Translations under genes and position numbers: made by a program | Notes under the pieces: model-generated | What the model saw: the letters and a program-made list of their open reading frames with translations, nothing else | Told to the model about the DNA's origin: nothing | Database searches by the model: none | DNA from: Acidimicrobiaceae bacterium | GTDB lineage: Bacteria; Actinomycetota; Acidimicrobiia; Acidimicrobiales; RAAP-2 | Reading direction: 5' to 3' | Assembly (NCBI GenBank): GCA_003133545.1 | Contig: PKYA01000067.1 | Span: forward strand, 17,956-51,997 | Length of the DNA: 34,042 nucleotides | Shown: positions 15,736 to 23,456 of the stretch, piece after piece | Numbering within the stretch: the stretch's first letter is position 1 | Layout of the letters: each line of letters starts with the position of its first letter

Positions 15736-16896
15736 GTGACCCAGCGCTACGAAGTGATCTCGTGCGACGGGCATCTCGAGATCCCGCCGGACGCCTGGAT
15801 CCGGCACGTGCCGGCGGAGCACCTGGACCGGGCGCCGCGGCTGATCAAACTCCGCACGGGTGGCGAAGGGTGGATCGTCGAGGGCAGCCCCCTCATCCAC
15901 AACGGCCAGAACGTGGCCGCCGGCCGCCCGCTCAAGGTGAAGGGTGGCTCGTACTGGGAGGCCGACGGGACCACGCCGGTGCCGGGCACCGGCGACGCGC
16001 GCCAGCGCCTCCGCGAGCAGGACCGCGACGGGATCGACGCCGAGGTGCTCTACCCGCCGGTATTCATCTCGCGCTTCATTGAGAACATCGAGGACGGCGA
16101 GGCCTATGTGGCCATGGTGCGCGCCTTCAATGATTTCTTGGCCGAGGACTACTGCGCCGTGGCGCCGGACCGCCTCATCGGCAACGCCGTCATTCCCGCC
16201 TCCGGTGTCGAGGACGCCATCGCGGAGCTGAAGCGGGCCCGCGCCATCGGGCTCCGCAGCATCTGCCTGGGTTCTTTCCCCAACGGGTCCGGCTCCCCGG
16301 CGCCCGAGGACGACCTGTTCTGGCGGGCCGCCATCGACCTCGGCATGCCCATCTCGGCGCACTCGGCGATGGGGGACCGCTCCAACCCGCTTCTGGTCCA
16401 ATCGGCGCGGGGAACGTTCGACCTCGAGATGTCGATGCTGTCGAGGACCATGCCGCCACCGGTCGTCGGCATGGTGCGGATGATCCTCTCGGGGGTGCTC
16501 GACCGCTTTCCCGAGCTGCGGGTCTACTTCGCCGAGACCAACGCCAGCTGGATCCCCGGATTGCTCTACATGCTCGATGACTCGTACTCCATCTTCCGCC
16601 ACTGGTACGGCGTGGACCTGGCCATGGCTCCCAGCGAGTACATCTGGCGCCACTTCTCCTTCGGCATCGTGCGCGACCCGCTGGCGCTGCGCATGCGCGA
16701 CCTGCTCGACCTCGACCACATCATGTGGGGCTCGGACTTCCCCCACTCGGTCTCGTCCTTCCCCGAGTCACCGCGCTGGCTCGACGAGATATTCGCGGGC
16801 TGCCCCGACGAGGTACGCCACAGGGTGCTGGTCGAGAACCCGTGCTCCTTCTTCGGCCTCGACCCCGACGCCGAATTGACCTCGACGCCGAATTGA
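15736..16896 (+). CDS. Amidohydrolase-2 family protein (TIM-barrel metal hydrolase/decarboxylase)
   Basis: This 386-residue protein starts at GTG 15736, nine bases after livF. The N-terminal CDGHLEIPP (residues 10-18) contains the D-x-H metal motif of the amidohydrolase-2 (ACMSD-like) branch. HIMWGSDFPHSVS near the C-terminus supplies the conserved Asp. The family includes non-oxidative decarboxylases and C-C or C-N hydrolases acting on ring-derived acids. A second member lies in the opposite-strand operon (20931-22127). The 3' end carries a 17-base-period tandem duplication (16866-16898), so the final residues and the stop codon lie inside duplicated DNA. The substrate is unknown. Confidence 0.85.
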   Translation: MTQRYEVISCDGHLEIPPDAWIRHVPAEHLDRAPRLIKLRTGGEGWIVEGSPLIHNGQNVAAGRPLKVKGGSYWEADGTTPVPGTGDARQRLREQDRDGIDAEVLYPPVFISRFIENIEDGEAYVAMVRAFNDFLAEDYCAVAPDRLIGNAVIPASGVEDAIAELKRARAIGLRSICLGSFPNGSGSPAPEDDLFWRAAIDLGMPISAHSAMGDRSNPLLVQSARGTFDLEMSMLSRTMPPPVVGMVRMILSGVLDRFPELRVYFAETNASWIPGLLYMLDDSYSIFRHWYGVDLAMAPSEYIWRHFSFGIVRDPLALRMRDLLDLDHIMWGSDFPHSVSSFPESPRWLDEIFAGCPDEVRHRVLVENPCSFFGLDPDAELTSTPN

Positions 16897-16898
16897 CC
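16866..16898 (+). repeat. Tandem duplication spanning a stop codon
   Basis: The 16-base unit CGACGCCGAATTGACC occurs at 16866-16881 and again at 16883-16898, with one T between them (period 17). Because 17 is not a multiple of three, the two copies are read in different frames. The first encodes DAELT and the second supplies the TGA stop. Without the duplication the gene would end in another frame, so this is a recent change of the C-terminus. Confidence 0.85.
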
Positions 16899-16909
16899 CC
16901 GGGGCCGGC

Positions 16910-17326
16910 TCAGCGGGGCCGGAAGTACGGCAGCGTGATGTCGGCTGTCAGGGGGTGGAACTCGACCTCGACGGCCTGACCGACGTGCACGGCATCGTGC
17001 GCGCAGCCCACCAGGTTGGACAGCATCTGCCACCCTTCTTCGAGGTCGACGATGATCGGTACGTAGGGGACAGTGAAGGCCGGGGTCTGGGGCCGCCACA
17101 CGATCGTCCAGCTGTACACGCTGCCGCGCCCGGTGCTCGGCGCCCACTGCAGCTGGCGCGCACCGCAGTGGGCGCAGACCAGAGCCGGCGTGTGGGTGGC
17201 GCCGGCGCACACGTCGCAGCGCTGGAAGAGGAGTTCGCCCCGCGACAGGCCATTCCAGAAAGGCTGCGACAGTGCCGTGGGATGCGGGTGCGGGATGGCA
17301 CCGCTCTGGGGGACCAGCAGGGTCAC
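16910..17326 (-). CDS. DUF35-type zinc-ribbon/OB-fold protein, partner of thiolase-like protein
   Basis: This 138-residue protein begins at a GTG overlapping the TGA of the thiolase-like gene (GTGA, 17326-17323). Residues 21-60 hold the N-terminal helix and rubredoxin-like zinc ribbon with Cys37, Cys40, Cys51 and Cys54 (CDVC...CAHC). Residues 65-125 form an OB-fold (GSVYSWTIV, VEVEFHP). DUF35 proteins bind acyl-CoA and form complexes with thiolase-fold enzymes; the best-studied case is the ChsH2 DUF35 domain with the Ltp2 retro-aldolase in steroid side-chain breakdown. The coupling here strongly supports the same kind of complex. It is the last gene of the minus-strand operon. Confidence 0.88.
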   Translation of the reverse strand: MTLLVPQSGAIPHPHPTALSQPFWNGLSRGELLFQRCDVCAGATHTPALVCAHCGARQLQWAPSTGRGSVYSWTIVWRPQTPAFTVPYVPIIVDLEEGWQMLSNLVGCAHDAVHVGQAVEVEFHPLTADITLPYFRPR

Positions 17327-18495
17327 GGGCGTTCCTTTCCGAGCAGCAGCACGTCGGTGAAGAGGGCCCCGGCGCCGCCGCCCGAGCACAGCGCCACCGC
17401 GGCCCCTTCGACCTGGCGGGTGGGGCACTCGCCCCGCATCTGCTGCGCGCCGCGGATGGGGCGCTGGAGCATCTGGGCCTGCGCCCCGGCATGGCTGAAC
17501 GACATGAGCCCGCCATCGGTGGTGACCGGGTAGCGACCGCCCACCTCGATCGTCCCGTCGAGCACGAACGCACCGCCTTCGCCTTCCCCGCAGAAGCCGA
17601 AGGCCTCGAACTGGCGGATGATCTCGAAGCTGAAGGGGTCGTAGAACTCGCAGACGTCAACGTCGCTCGGGCGGAGCCCGCACATGGAGAAGGCGGTGCG
17701 CGCCGCCGCCCGCCCCACCCAGCCGTTGACCAGGCGGGGGTCCCCCCTGCCGTCGAGATCGAAGCTGGGCGGGTTCTGGTAAGCGGGGCCATAGTGGTCG
17801 GTGCTGCCGCCGAGGACATAGACCGGCGGCTGCGCCAGATCGCGGGCGATGTCGGCGCGGGTGAGGACCAGCGCGCATCCTCCCTCCGACGTCATGGAGC
17901 AGTCCAGCAAGTGGAAGGGGTCGGCGATCATGCGGCTGTCGAGGATGTCCTGGGGGGTGAACGGCCCCCGCCCGAAGTAGATGGCCTCGGGGTTGACGTG
18001 GCCGTTGTTGCGGATGGTGGCGGCAACAGTGGCGAGGGACTCCGCAGTCGTGCCGTAGACCTCCATGTGCCGGCGCGCGATGAGCGCGAACTCAGCGGCC
18101 GTGAACATGCCGAAGCCCACCACGAATTCGTTGGCCGGACGGGTCCATGGCGCGGTGGCCGCGCGCTCGGTGTACGTCCCGGCGGAGCCTGCGGCGATGA
18201 GAACGGTGCGGGCGAAGCCGGCGGCGATGGCCGAGGCGGCCTCGAGCACCGCGGGGATGCCCGCGCCGGACATCGAGCGCCACACTGGTCCGATGCGGTG
18301 CTGGTAGACGAAGTCGGTCGCACCGCCGCCGCCGATCACGCCGTCGATGTCGCGCGGGGTCAGGCCGGCATCGGCGATGGCACCGAGTGCCGCCTCCATG
18401 GCGATGGAGCTGCCGTTGTGACCCTCGAGCACGCGGGCTTGGCGCGTGTTGTGGATCCCTGCGATGGCCACGTCGTGGAACGGGTGGTCTTTCAT
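17323..18495 (-). CDS. Thiolase-fold protein (Ltp/SCP2-like), probable retro-aldolase without nucleophilic Cys
   Basis: This 390-residue protein starts at an ATG preceded by AAGGAGAGG. The thiolase fold is clear from DVAIAGIHNTRQ at the N-terminus, EGGCALVLT near 204-212 and CSGGGAG at 370-376. Where thiolases carry the nucleophilic Cys, this protein reads SMSGAG (75-80), with no Cys. Where they carry a His-Asp-Cys-Phe-type motif, it reads FYDPFS (284-289). These changes resemble the lipid-transfer-protein aldolases (Ltp2 type), which cleave a beta-hydroxyacyl-CoA side chain instead of doing thiolysis. The downstream DUF35 gene overlaps by four bases. The CaiB-type gene ends 19 bases upstream. 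Other possibilities are an acyltransferase or a non-catalytic scaffold. Confidence 0.85.
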   Translation of the reverse strand: MKDHPFHDVAIAGIHNTRQARVLEGHNGSSIAMEAALGAIADAGLTPRDIDGVIGGGGATDFVYQHRIGPVWRSMSGAGIPAVLEAASAIAAGFARTVLIAAGSAGTYTERAATAPWTRPANEFVVGFGMFTAAEFALIARRHMEVYGTTAESLATVAATIRNNGHVNPEAIYFGRGPFTPQDILDSRMIADPFHLLDCSMTSEGGCALVLTRADIARDLAQPPVYVLGGSTDHYGPAYQNPPSFDLDGRGDPRLVNGWVGRAAARTAFSMCGLRPSDVDVCEFYDPFSFEIIRQFEAFGFCGEGEGGAFVLDGTIEVGGRYPVTTDGGLMSFSHAGAQAQMLQRPIRGAQQMRGECPTRQVEGAAVALCSGGGAGALFTDVLLLGKERP

Positions 18496-18514
18496 CCTCT
18501 CCTTCCCGCCGTCC

Positions 18515-20833
18515 TCATGGGCCGACGAGTTCCTCTCCGATGATGCCCTGATGGCGCAACGTGGCACGGGCGTCTGTATCGAGGCCGAGCTCGCCCAGTA
18601 CCTCGTCGTTGTGCTCACCCAACAGCGGCGAGGGCGCACGGACCCACTTCTCGACGCCGGTCAGGGAGAAGGGAAGACCCGGCACCCGGTGCGTGCCTGT
18701 CACGGGGTGCTCCTCCACTTCGAAGAGGCCCCGGTGGCGCAACTGCGGATTGTCGATCACCTCGGGAGGGGCGATGACGACAGCCGCTGGCACGCCGCCC
18801 TCGACGAGCCGCTCGACCAGGGTGGCGGCCTCCCACTCCCGGGTCGCCGTCGCCAACCACTGGTCGAGGGCGTCGTGGTCGGTGCGGTCGATCGCCGGGC
18901 CGAGCACGGTGCGCAAGCTTGCCCACTGGTCGTCGTTCTCCACCTCAATCGCCACCCAGGTGTCGTGCCCCGCACACGGATAGATGCCGCGGGGGACCGA
19001 TCCTTCGGGGCTGCGATTGCCGAGACGGGCCGGGACCTCTCCGGTGAGCTGGCAGATGATGGTCGACAGCGCGGCCGCGTTGAGGGCTGCCTCCACCATG
19101 GTGGCCTCGACCAGGTAGCCGCGCCCGCTGGCACCCCGGGCGCTCAGGGCCACCAGGGCGGCGAAGGTGGCGTGCAACCCGGCGATGGGGTCACCGGCTC
19201 CGCCGACCAGCACCGGCGAACCGTCCGGCCATCCGGTCGCCGCGGCCATGCCGGTCAACGACTCCATCGTCTGGGCGAAGCCCGGGCGGTCCCGCCAGGG
19301 CCCGTCGAGTCCGAACGCCGGCATGCGGACGAGGCTCAGCCGGGGATTGGCGCGCTGCAGCCGGCCCCAGTCCATTCCGAACTGGTCCATCACCCTCGGA
19401 GTGAAGTTCTCGACGACGAGGTCGGCGGTTGCGCACAGTGCGAGTGCGACCTCGAGACCTTCGGGGCGGCCGAGGTCGAGAGTGATGCCCCGCTTGTTGG
19501 TGTTGACCGCATGCGCCAGCGGGCCCCACTCCCACCACTGGGGGTCGCCTGGCCGCATGGTGCTGGCGAAGCGCATGAGATCAGGGCGTGCCACCGACTC
19601 CACCTTGATTACGTCGGCGCCGAGGAACGCCAGCGCCTGGGTGGCACAGGGGCCGGCCCACCAGGCGGTCAGGTCGACGACCCGGATGCCGGCCAGGGGT
19701 AGTTCGTCGGCTCGTTCGCCGCCGCCGCCGTCGTCATCATCACCGTCGCCGCCCACCGTCTCGGCCCGAGGCCGTTGCTCCCAGTCGACCGAGCCATCGT
19801 GCGCGCCCGGTTCGGGCACGGGCCCGAACGGGCGCGGCTCGAGGCCATGGAGGCGAAAGGGGATGCGCGGTTGGCGGAAGCGCCCGGAGGGATGGTCCAC
19901 CAGCACGCCGCGGGCGACGAACTGCTCGAATCCCGGCACGGACGCACCGTCGAGCACCGGTGCCACAGGGATGCGCAAGAGCCCTGCCTCCTCCAATATG
20001 GTCGCCGACGGACGTGGGCGGGTGTAGGCCCGCGTCATCTCCCAGAACTCCTGGCGGTGCGTGAAGCGCGCACCTGCCCCGGTGTAGCGCTCATCGGTCG
20101 CCATCTCGGGATGGCCGATGAGGACGGCGAAGTCGGCGAACTGCTGGGCGCTGTTCGTGGTGAAATTGACCCAGCCGTCGGCGGTCGGCTCAATGGAGGG
20201 CACCTCGATCCGGCGCGTTGCCGCGACCATGGGGTCGCGCCCACAGGCGACCGCGAACTCGGCGAACACGGAAGGGAAGGTGACCATCCCCACCGCCATG
20301 CAGTCGAAGACCGCCACGTCCACGTGGCCCCCCGTGCCGGTGCGCGCGGCGCGCCACCACGCCGCCAGGGCCCCGATGGCGGCATACGTCCCGGTCAGCC
20401 ATTCGCCCAGGCGCCCCCCGGCGGACAGTGGCGTCTCGCCGGGCAGGCCGCGCCCGCCGGCCGATCCGCAGGCCGCCTGGAGCGTGAACTCGGTGGCCGG
20501 GCGGCCCACCCATGGGCCCGACAACCCGAAGGGGGTGAGGCTGACGACGACCTGTCCCGGTGCGGCCCTCCGTGCCGCGGCCACATCGAAGTCCCCACCG
20601 GCGACGACGACGTCTGCCCCGCGCACCAGGGGCGCCTCGTGACCGCGCCACACCGATCGCTTGGACGTGTGCAAGAAGTCGAAGAGGCCGGGTCGGGCGG
20701 GCCAGCGGGCCGCGGCGTCGCCCGGCGTCTCGACCGTCACCACGTCAGCGCCGGCGTCGGCGAGCAATTTGGTGCAGTAGGCGCCGGCGAGCACCCCCGT
20801 CAGATCCACCACGCGCACGCCCTCGAGCGTCAT
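18515..20833 (-). CDS. Double-domain CaiB/BaiF CoA-transferase family protein
   Basis: This 772-residue protein holds two CaiB/BaiF (family III CoA-transferase) modules. Module 1 spans ~1-355 (GVRVVDLTGVLAGAYCTKLLADAGADV) and module 2 ~379-765 (GIRVVDLTAWWAGPCATQALAFLGADVIKVE). They are joined by an acidic Gly linker GGDGDDDDGGGG (361-372). Module 1 keeps the catalytic Asp position (Asp177 in VDVAVFDCM) but has lost the NKR...LDL segment. Module 2 has NTNKRGITLDL intact, but the catalytic Asp position is Glu581 (VEATMVEAALN). Family III enzymes are interlocked dimers, so a fusion may act as its own dimer. It would move CoA between acids. The start ATG overlaps a stop in another frame, and no ribosome-binding site is seen. 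Confidence 0.88.
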   Translation of the reverse strand: MTLEGVRVVDLTGVLAGAYCTKLLADAGADVVTVETPGDAAARWPARPGLFDFLHTSKRSVWRGHEAPLVRGADVVVAGGDFDVAAARRAAPGQVVVSLTPFGLSGPWVGRPATEFTLQAACGSAGGRGLPGETPLSAGGRLGEWLTGTYAAIGALAAWWRAARTGTGGHVDVAVFDCMAVGMVTFPSVFAEFAVACGRDPMVAATRRIEVPSIEPTADGWVNFTTNSAQQFADFAVLIGHPEMATDERYTGAGARFTHRQEFWEMTRAYTRPRPSATILEEAGLLRIPVAPVLDGASVPGFEQFVARGVLVDHPSGRFRQPRIPFRLHGLEPRPFGPVPEPGAHDGSVDWEQRPRAETVGGDGDDDDGGGGERADELPLAGIRVVDLTAWWAGPCATQALAFLGADVIKVESVARPDLMRFASTMRPGDPQWWEWGPLAHAVNTNKRGITLDLGRPEGLEVALALCATADLVVENFTPRVMDQFGMDWGRLQRANPRLSLVRMPAFGLDGPWRDRPGFAQTMESLTGMAAATGWPDGSPVLVGGAGDPIAGLHATFAALVALSARGASGRGYLVEATMVEAALNAAALSTIICQLTGEVPARLGNRSPEGSVPRGIYPCAGHDTWVAIEVENDDQWASLRTVLGPAIDRTDHDALDQWLATATREWEAATLVERLVEGGVPAAVVIAPPEVIDNPQLRHRGLFEVEEHPVTGTHRVPGLPFSLTGVEKWVRAPSPLLGEHNDEVLGELGLDTDARATLRHQGIIGEELVGP

Positions 20834-20965
20834 CGGCGCGCGGGCCTCATGGTCATGCTGATGCCGCCGCCGATGCCGATGCCGGCGCTCATGCTGATGC
20901 CGCCGCCGCTCCCGCCGCTCCCGCCGCTCCTCACGCCGATGCCGGCGCCGGCGCCGGCAGGGCGA
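20834..20965 (-). repeat. Low-complexity GC-rich repeat tract at the end of the amidohydrolase gene
   Basis: The segment is built from short repeats. GGCGGCGGCATCAGCATGA occurs twice on the minus strand (about 20890-20908 and 20851-20869). GGGAGCGGC-type units sit between them, and a (GCCGGC)n run at about 20942-20960 lies inside the last codons of the amidohydrolase. Such tracts are prone to slippage. In the -1 frame the minus strand stays open through the whole tract to a TGA that overlaps the start of the CaiB-type gene (ATGA, 20833-20830). Confidence 0.7.
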
Positions 20966-22127
20966 TGTGGTAGAGCCGCGCCGCGTTGGCTCCCATGATG
21001 CCCTGCCGTGCCTCGGGATCGTCCAGCTGTGCCAGTGCGTCGGCGGCGAACGCCAGCCCGTCGGGGTAGGTGCACGTCGGGTGCGGGTAGTCGGTCTCGA
21101 ACATGAGGTGCTCCCAGCCGAGGACCTCTATCGCCTCGGGGATCCCCCGGCGCTCGAACCAGAAGCAGGTGTGGAACTGCCGGCGGAAATACTCCGAGGG
21201 CGCCATGGACAGGTGCGCCACGGCGGCCGTGGTCATCTCGCCCACCTGGTAGTCGAGCGCCTGGAGGACGAAGGGGATCCAGCCGGCACCGCTCTCGACC
21301 GAGACGACCTGCAGGGCGGGGAACCGCTCGAGCACGCCCGAGTAGATCAGGTTGCCGATCACCGCGGCGTTGTTGATGTAGAGCATCGACGAGCCCAAAC
21401 CCATCTTCAACTCGTCGTTGAGCGACGGCCACGACACCGTGCCGAACCACGACATGTCCGAATCGCTGGCGCCGATGTGGAAGTTGACCGGGAGCCCGAG
21501 ATCGCTGGCGGCCTCCCACACCGGGTCCCAATGGGGCGAGCCCAGGTCGGGGAGGCCGTGCTCGTGGGGCGCGGACGTGGTGTTGATGCCGTGCAGTCCG
21601 AGCTGTGCCATCCGGCCGACCTCGTGCACCGCCAGCTCGATGTCCCAGAAGGGCAGGACGCCCATCGGCACCAACCGGCCACCCGACTGCTCCTGGATCT
21701 CGGCCATGGCATCGTTGTAGATCTCGACCGCCAACCGGCGCAGGGCCGGATCGTCCATTTCACCGAAGCGCTGGCCGCCGAACCCGACGGTGTTGGGGTA
21801 GACGATCTCGGCCCAGATCCCCTGCTCGTCCATCATCTGCAGCCGATCGGGGACGCAGTGGGCCCCCGTGTGGATGTCCTCGATGCCCCAGGAGAGGAAC
21901 GTCATCCCCGGCACCTTGACCCCGTCGCGCCCGACGACGCCCGCCGCGCCGGCGCGCCCGAGCGTGATGCCGTCGACGACCCAGGTCGGTCTCCCGTCGA
22001 CGTCGCGCACCTGGGGCACGCGGTCGCGGTAGGCCGCCGGGGCGCGCGCCGTCCACAGGTCGTGCGGCTCGGTGAGATGCGTGTCCGCGTCAATGATCGT
22101 CAGTCCCTCGAATCCCGGCGTGCGCAT
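20931..22127 (-). CDS. Amidohydrolase-2 family protein
   Basis: This 398-residue protein starts at the ATG at 22127, preceded by AAAGGGG and GGAGG. An ATG at 22154 overlapping the upstream TGA (ATGA) is the alternative and would add nine residues. IIDADTHLTEP near the N-terminus carries the D-x-H metal motif. NFHIGASDSDMSW in the middle and MFETDYPHPTCTYP near the C-terminus supply the next His and the conserved Asp. It is a diverged relative of the amidohydrolase at 15736. Metal-dependent hydrolysis or decarboxylation of a ring-derived acid is the family role. The C-terminal residues PAPAPASA come from a GCCGGC repeat tract, so the annotated end may not be ancestral. Confidence 0.87.
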   Translation of the reverse strand: MRTPGFEGLTIIDADTHLTEPHDLWTARAPAAYRDRVPQVRDVDGRPTWVVDGITLGRAGAAGVVGRDGVKVPGMTFLSWGIEDIHTGAHCVPDRLQMMDEQGIWAEIVYPNTVGFGGQRFGEMDDPALRRLAVEIYNDAMAEIQEQSGGRLVPMGVLPFWDIELAVHEVGRMAQLGLHGINTTSAPHEHGLPDLGSPHWDPVWEAASDLGLPVNFHIGASDSDMSWFGTVSWPSLNDELKMGLGSSMLYINNAAVIGNLIYSGVLERFPALQVVSVESGAGWIPFVLQALDYQVGEMTTAAVAHLSMAPSEYFRRQFHTCFWFERRGIPEAIEVLGWEHLMFETDYPHPTCTYPDGLAFAADALAQLDDPEARQGIMGANAARLYHIALPAPAPASA

Positions 22128-22150
22128 TTGGACCCCTTTCCTCCCGCCGC

Positions 22151-23209
22151 TCATGCTGCCAGCGCCCGCAGGGCTGGCAGCACCTCTTCGGCCAGGCAGT
22201 GGTGCGCCTGGCGCTGTTGGCGCGGCTCAGCGGCGTCGCGGCCCTCGACCAGCAGTACCCGGTCGAGGCCGAGCGCGGCCAGCTCGGACAGGCGCGCCAC
22301 GCAGTGCGCCGGCGTGCCCACCACGCCGAACCGGTCCACGAAGGCGTCGTCGAGGTGGCGCAGATGGCGGGGTGGGGGCGCGCCCGTCCCGGCAGATTCG
22401 CCCGGGTGCGCCGTGCTGTGCCCGGTGTGGATGTAGTCGGCCGCCACGGCCTCCACCACGGCACGGTCGGACGCGTCCAGGTTTGTGGCCGGTGCGCCGG
22501 GCATCCCCGAGAAGTGGGCGTAGGCGGCGAGCGGCCCCCGGGCGAGCTGCCGGGCCACCCGGGCGTCGGGGTGGGCGGTCACCACCAGGTAGGCGCCGAG
22601 GCCGAGCGGCCCTGCGGTGGGGGAGGCCTCCCGGCGGGCGGCGCGGGCCACGCCCACGGCCCAGGCGATGCGGTCGGGGAGCGCGCCGACGTTGACCGTG
22701 ACCCGTTCGGCCAGGCGCCCGCCCAGGGCCAGCATGCGCGGTCCGGTGGCGGCCACGTCGACCGGGACCTTGGGTTGGCCCGACCGGGCGATCCAGGGGA
22801 TCTCACTCGGGTACCCGTCCATGTCGACGACCTCGGACCGCAGGTAGCGCTGGAGCTGCGCCGTGAAGCGGTCGGTGACCTCCACCGGGGCGGGCCCGCG
22901 GCCCAGGTGACCGAGCGACGAGTCGCCGCGGCCGACCCCGAGCACGGCGCGCCCGGCGGACTCGACCTGGACGGTGGCGATGGCGGCCGCGGTGACGGCC
23001 GGGTGCCGTGTCACCGGGTTGGTGACCCCGACCATCAACCCGAGCCGCTCGGTGTGGGAGGCGGCGAGGCACAGCCCGGCGAAGGGATCGGCGGCCAGGT
23101 TCTGCGTGTCCCCGAAGCTGATGCCGTCGAAGCCTTCCGACTCGGCCGCCTCCCCGCAGGCGATCGCCGTGCCCGGAACGTGCACTGACGCCAACCACAC
23201 CTCGAGCAT
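22151..23209 (-). CDS. LLM-class (luciferase-like) flavin/F420-dependent oxidoreductase
   Basis: This 352-residue TIM-barrel protein of the bacterial luciferase-like family starts at an ATG preceded by GGAGGGGGG. Family segments include AESEGFDGISFGDTQNL, LMVGVTNPVTRHPAVTAAAIATVQ and GRAVLGVGRGDSSLGHLG, typical of the F420-using actinobacterial branch. FVDRFGVVGTPAHCVARL is the usual C-terminal segment. It would transfer hydride between cofactor F420 (or FMN) and a carbonyl, alcohol or imine. As the first gene of the minus-strand operon it faces the SnoaL-like gene across 247 bases. Its stop overlaps a possible start of the amidohydrolase gene. The cofactor is inferred from family resemblance, not from a decisive motif. 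Confidence 0.85.
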   Translation of the reverse strand: MLEVWLASVHVPGTAIACGEAAESEGFDGISFGDTQNLAADPFAGLCLAASHTERLGLMVGVTNPVTRHPAVTAAAIATVQVESAGRAVLGVGRGDSSLGHLGRGPAPVEVTDRFTAQLQRYLRSEVVDMDGYPSEIPWIARSGQPKVPVDVAATGPRMLALGGRLAERVTVNVGALPDRIAWAVGVARAARREASPTAGPLGLGAYLVVTAHPDARVARQLARGPLAAYAHFSGMPGAPATNLDASDRAVVEAVAADYIHTGHSTAHPGESAGTGAPPPRHLRHLDDAFVDRFGVVGTPAHCVARLSELAALGLDRVLLVEGRDAAEPRQQRQAHHCLAEEVLPALRALAA

Positions 23210-23456
23210 CCGCCCCCCTCCGCCGCGCCCCCGCCACGATCGGGGCCGTTGCGTGTTGTCGCAATCACTATGACGACGCCACCCTACGGTGAGGGTCGCG
23301 TGGTCCACAAGAAGCCGCCCTCTGGCTCTGCCCCGTGCCACCGCGGGACCGCCCGTCGCCACCCTCCGGCGGACGCCGTCCGGCGCGTTGACGACCCCGA
23401 AGGCGCCTCCTAAGGTGTAGAGGATTGATAAAACGAGAGAACGGTGGGGGTAGGGC
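23210..23456. promoter_or_regulatory. Divergent promoter region with TTGCG/CGCAA dyad
   Basis: This 247-base gap lies between the LLM gene (-) and the SnoaL-like gene (+). A perfect inverted repeat TTGCG-N6-CGCAA lies at 23249-23264, about 40 bases before the LLM start, in a position suited to an operator. On the right, GATTGATAAAAC (about 23423-23434) is AT-rich and resembles a -10 region 25-30 bases before the plus-strand start. GGTGGGGGTAGGG serves as its ribosome-binding site. The remainder is GC-rich with no ORF I trust. Confidence 0.4.

Noticed and set aside
13297-16746. Very long minus-strand open frame (about 1149 codons) opposite the transporter and amidohydrolase genes
   Set aside because: It is antisense to four well-supported domains. 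Its translation is Arg/His/Gly/Asp-rich without any motif, as expected for the complement of GC-rich codons.
20834-20965. Short direct repeats considered as a CRISPR array
   Set aside because: The units are 3-20 bases, contiguous and GC-biased, with no unique spacers and no cas genes nearby. This is a microsatellite-like tract.
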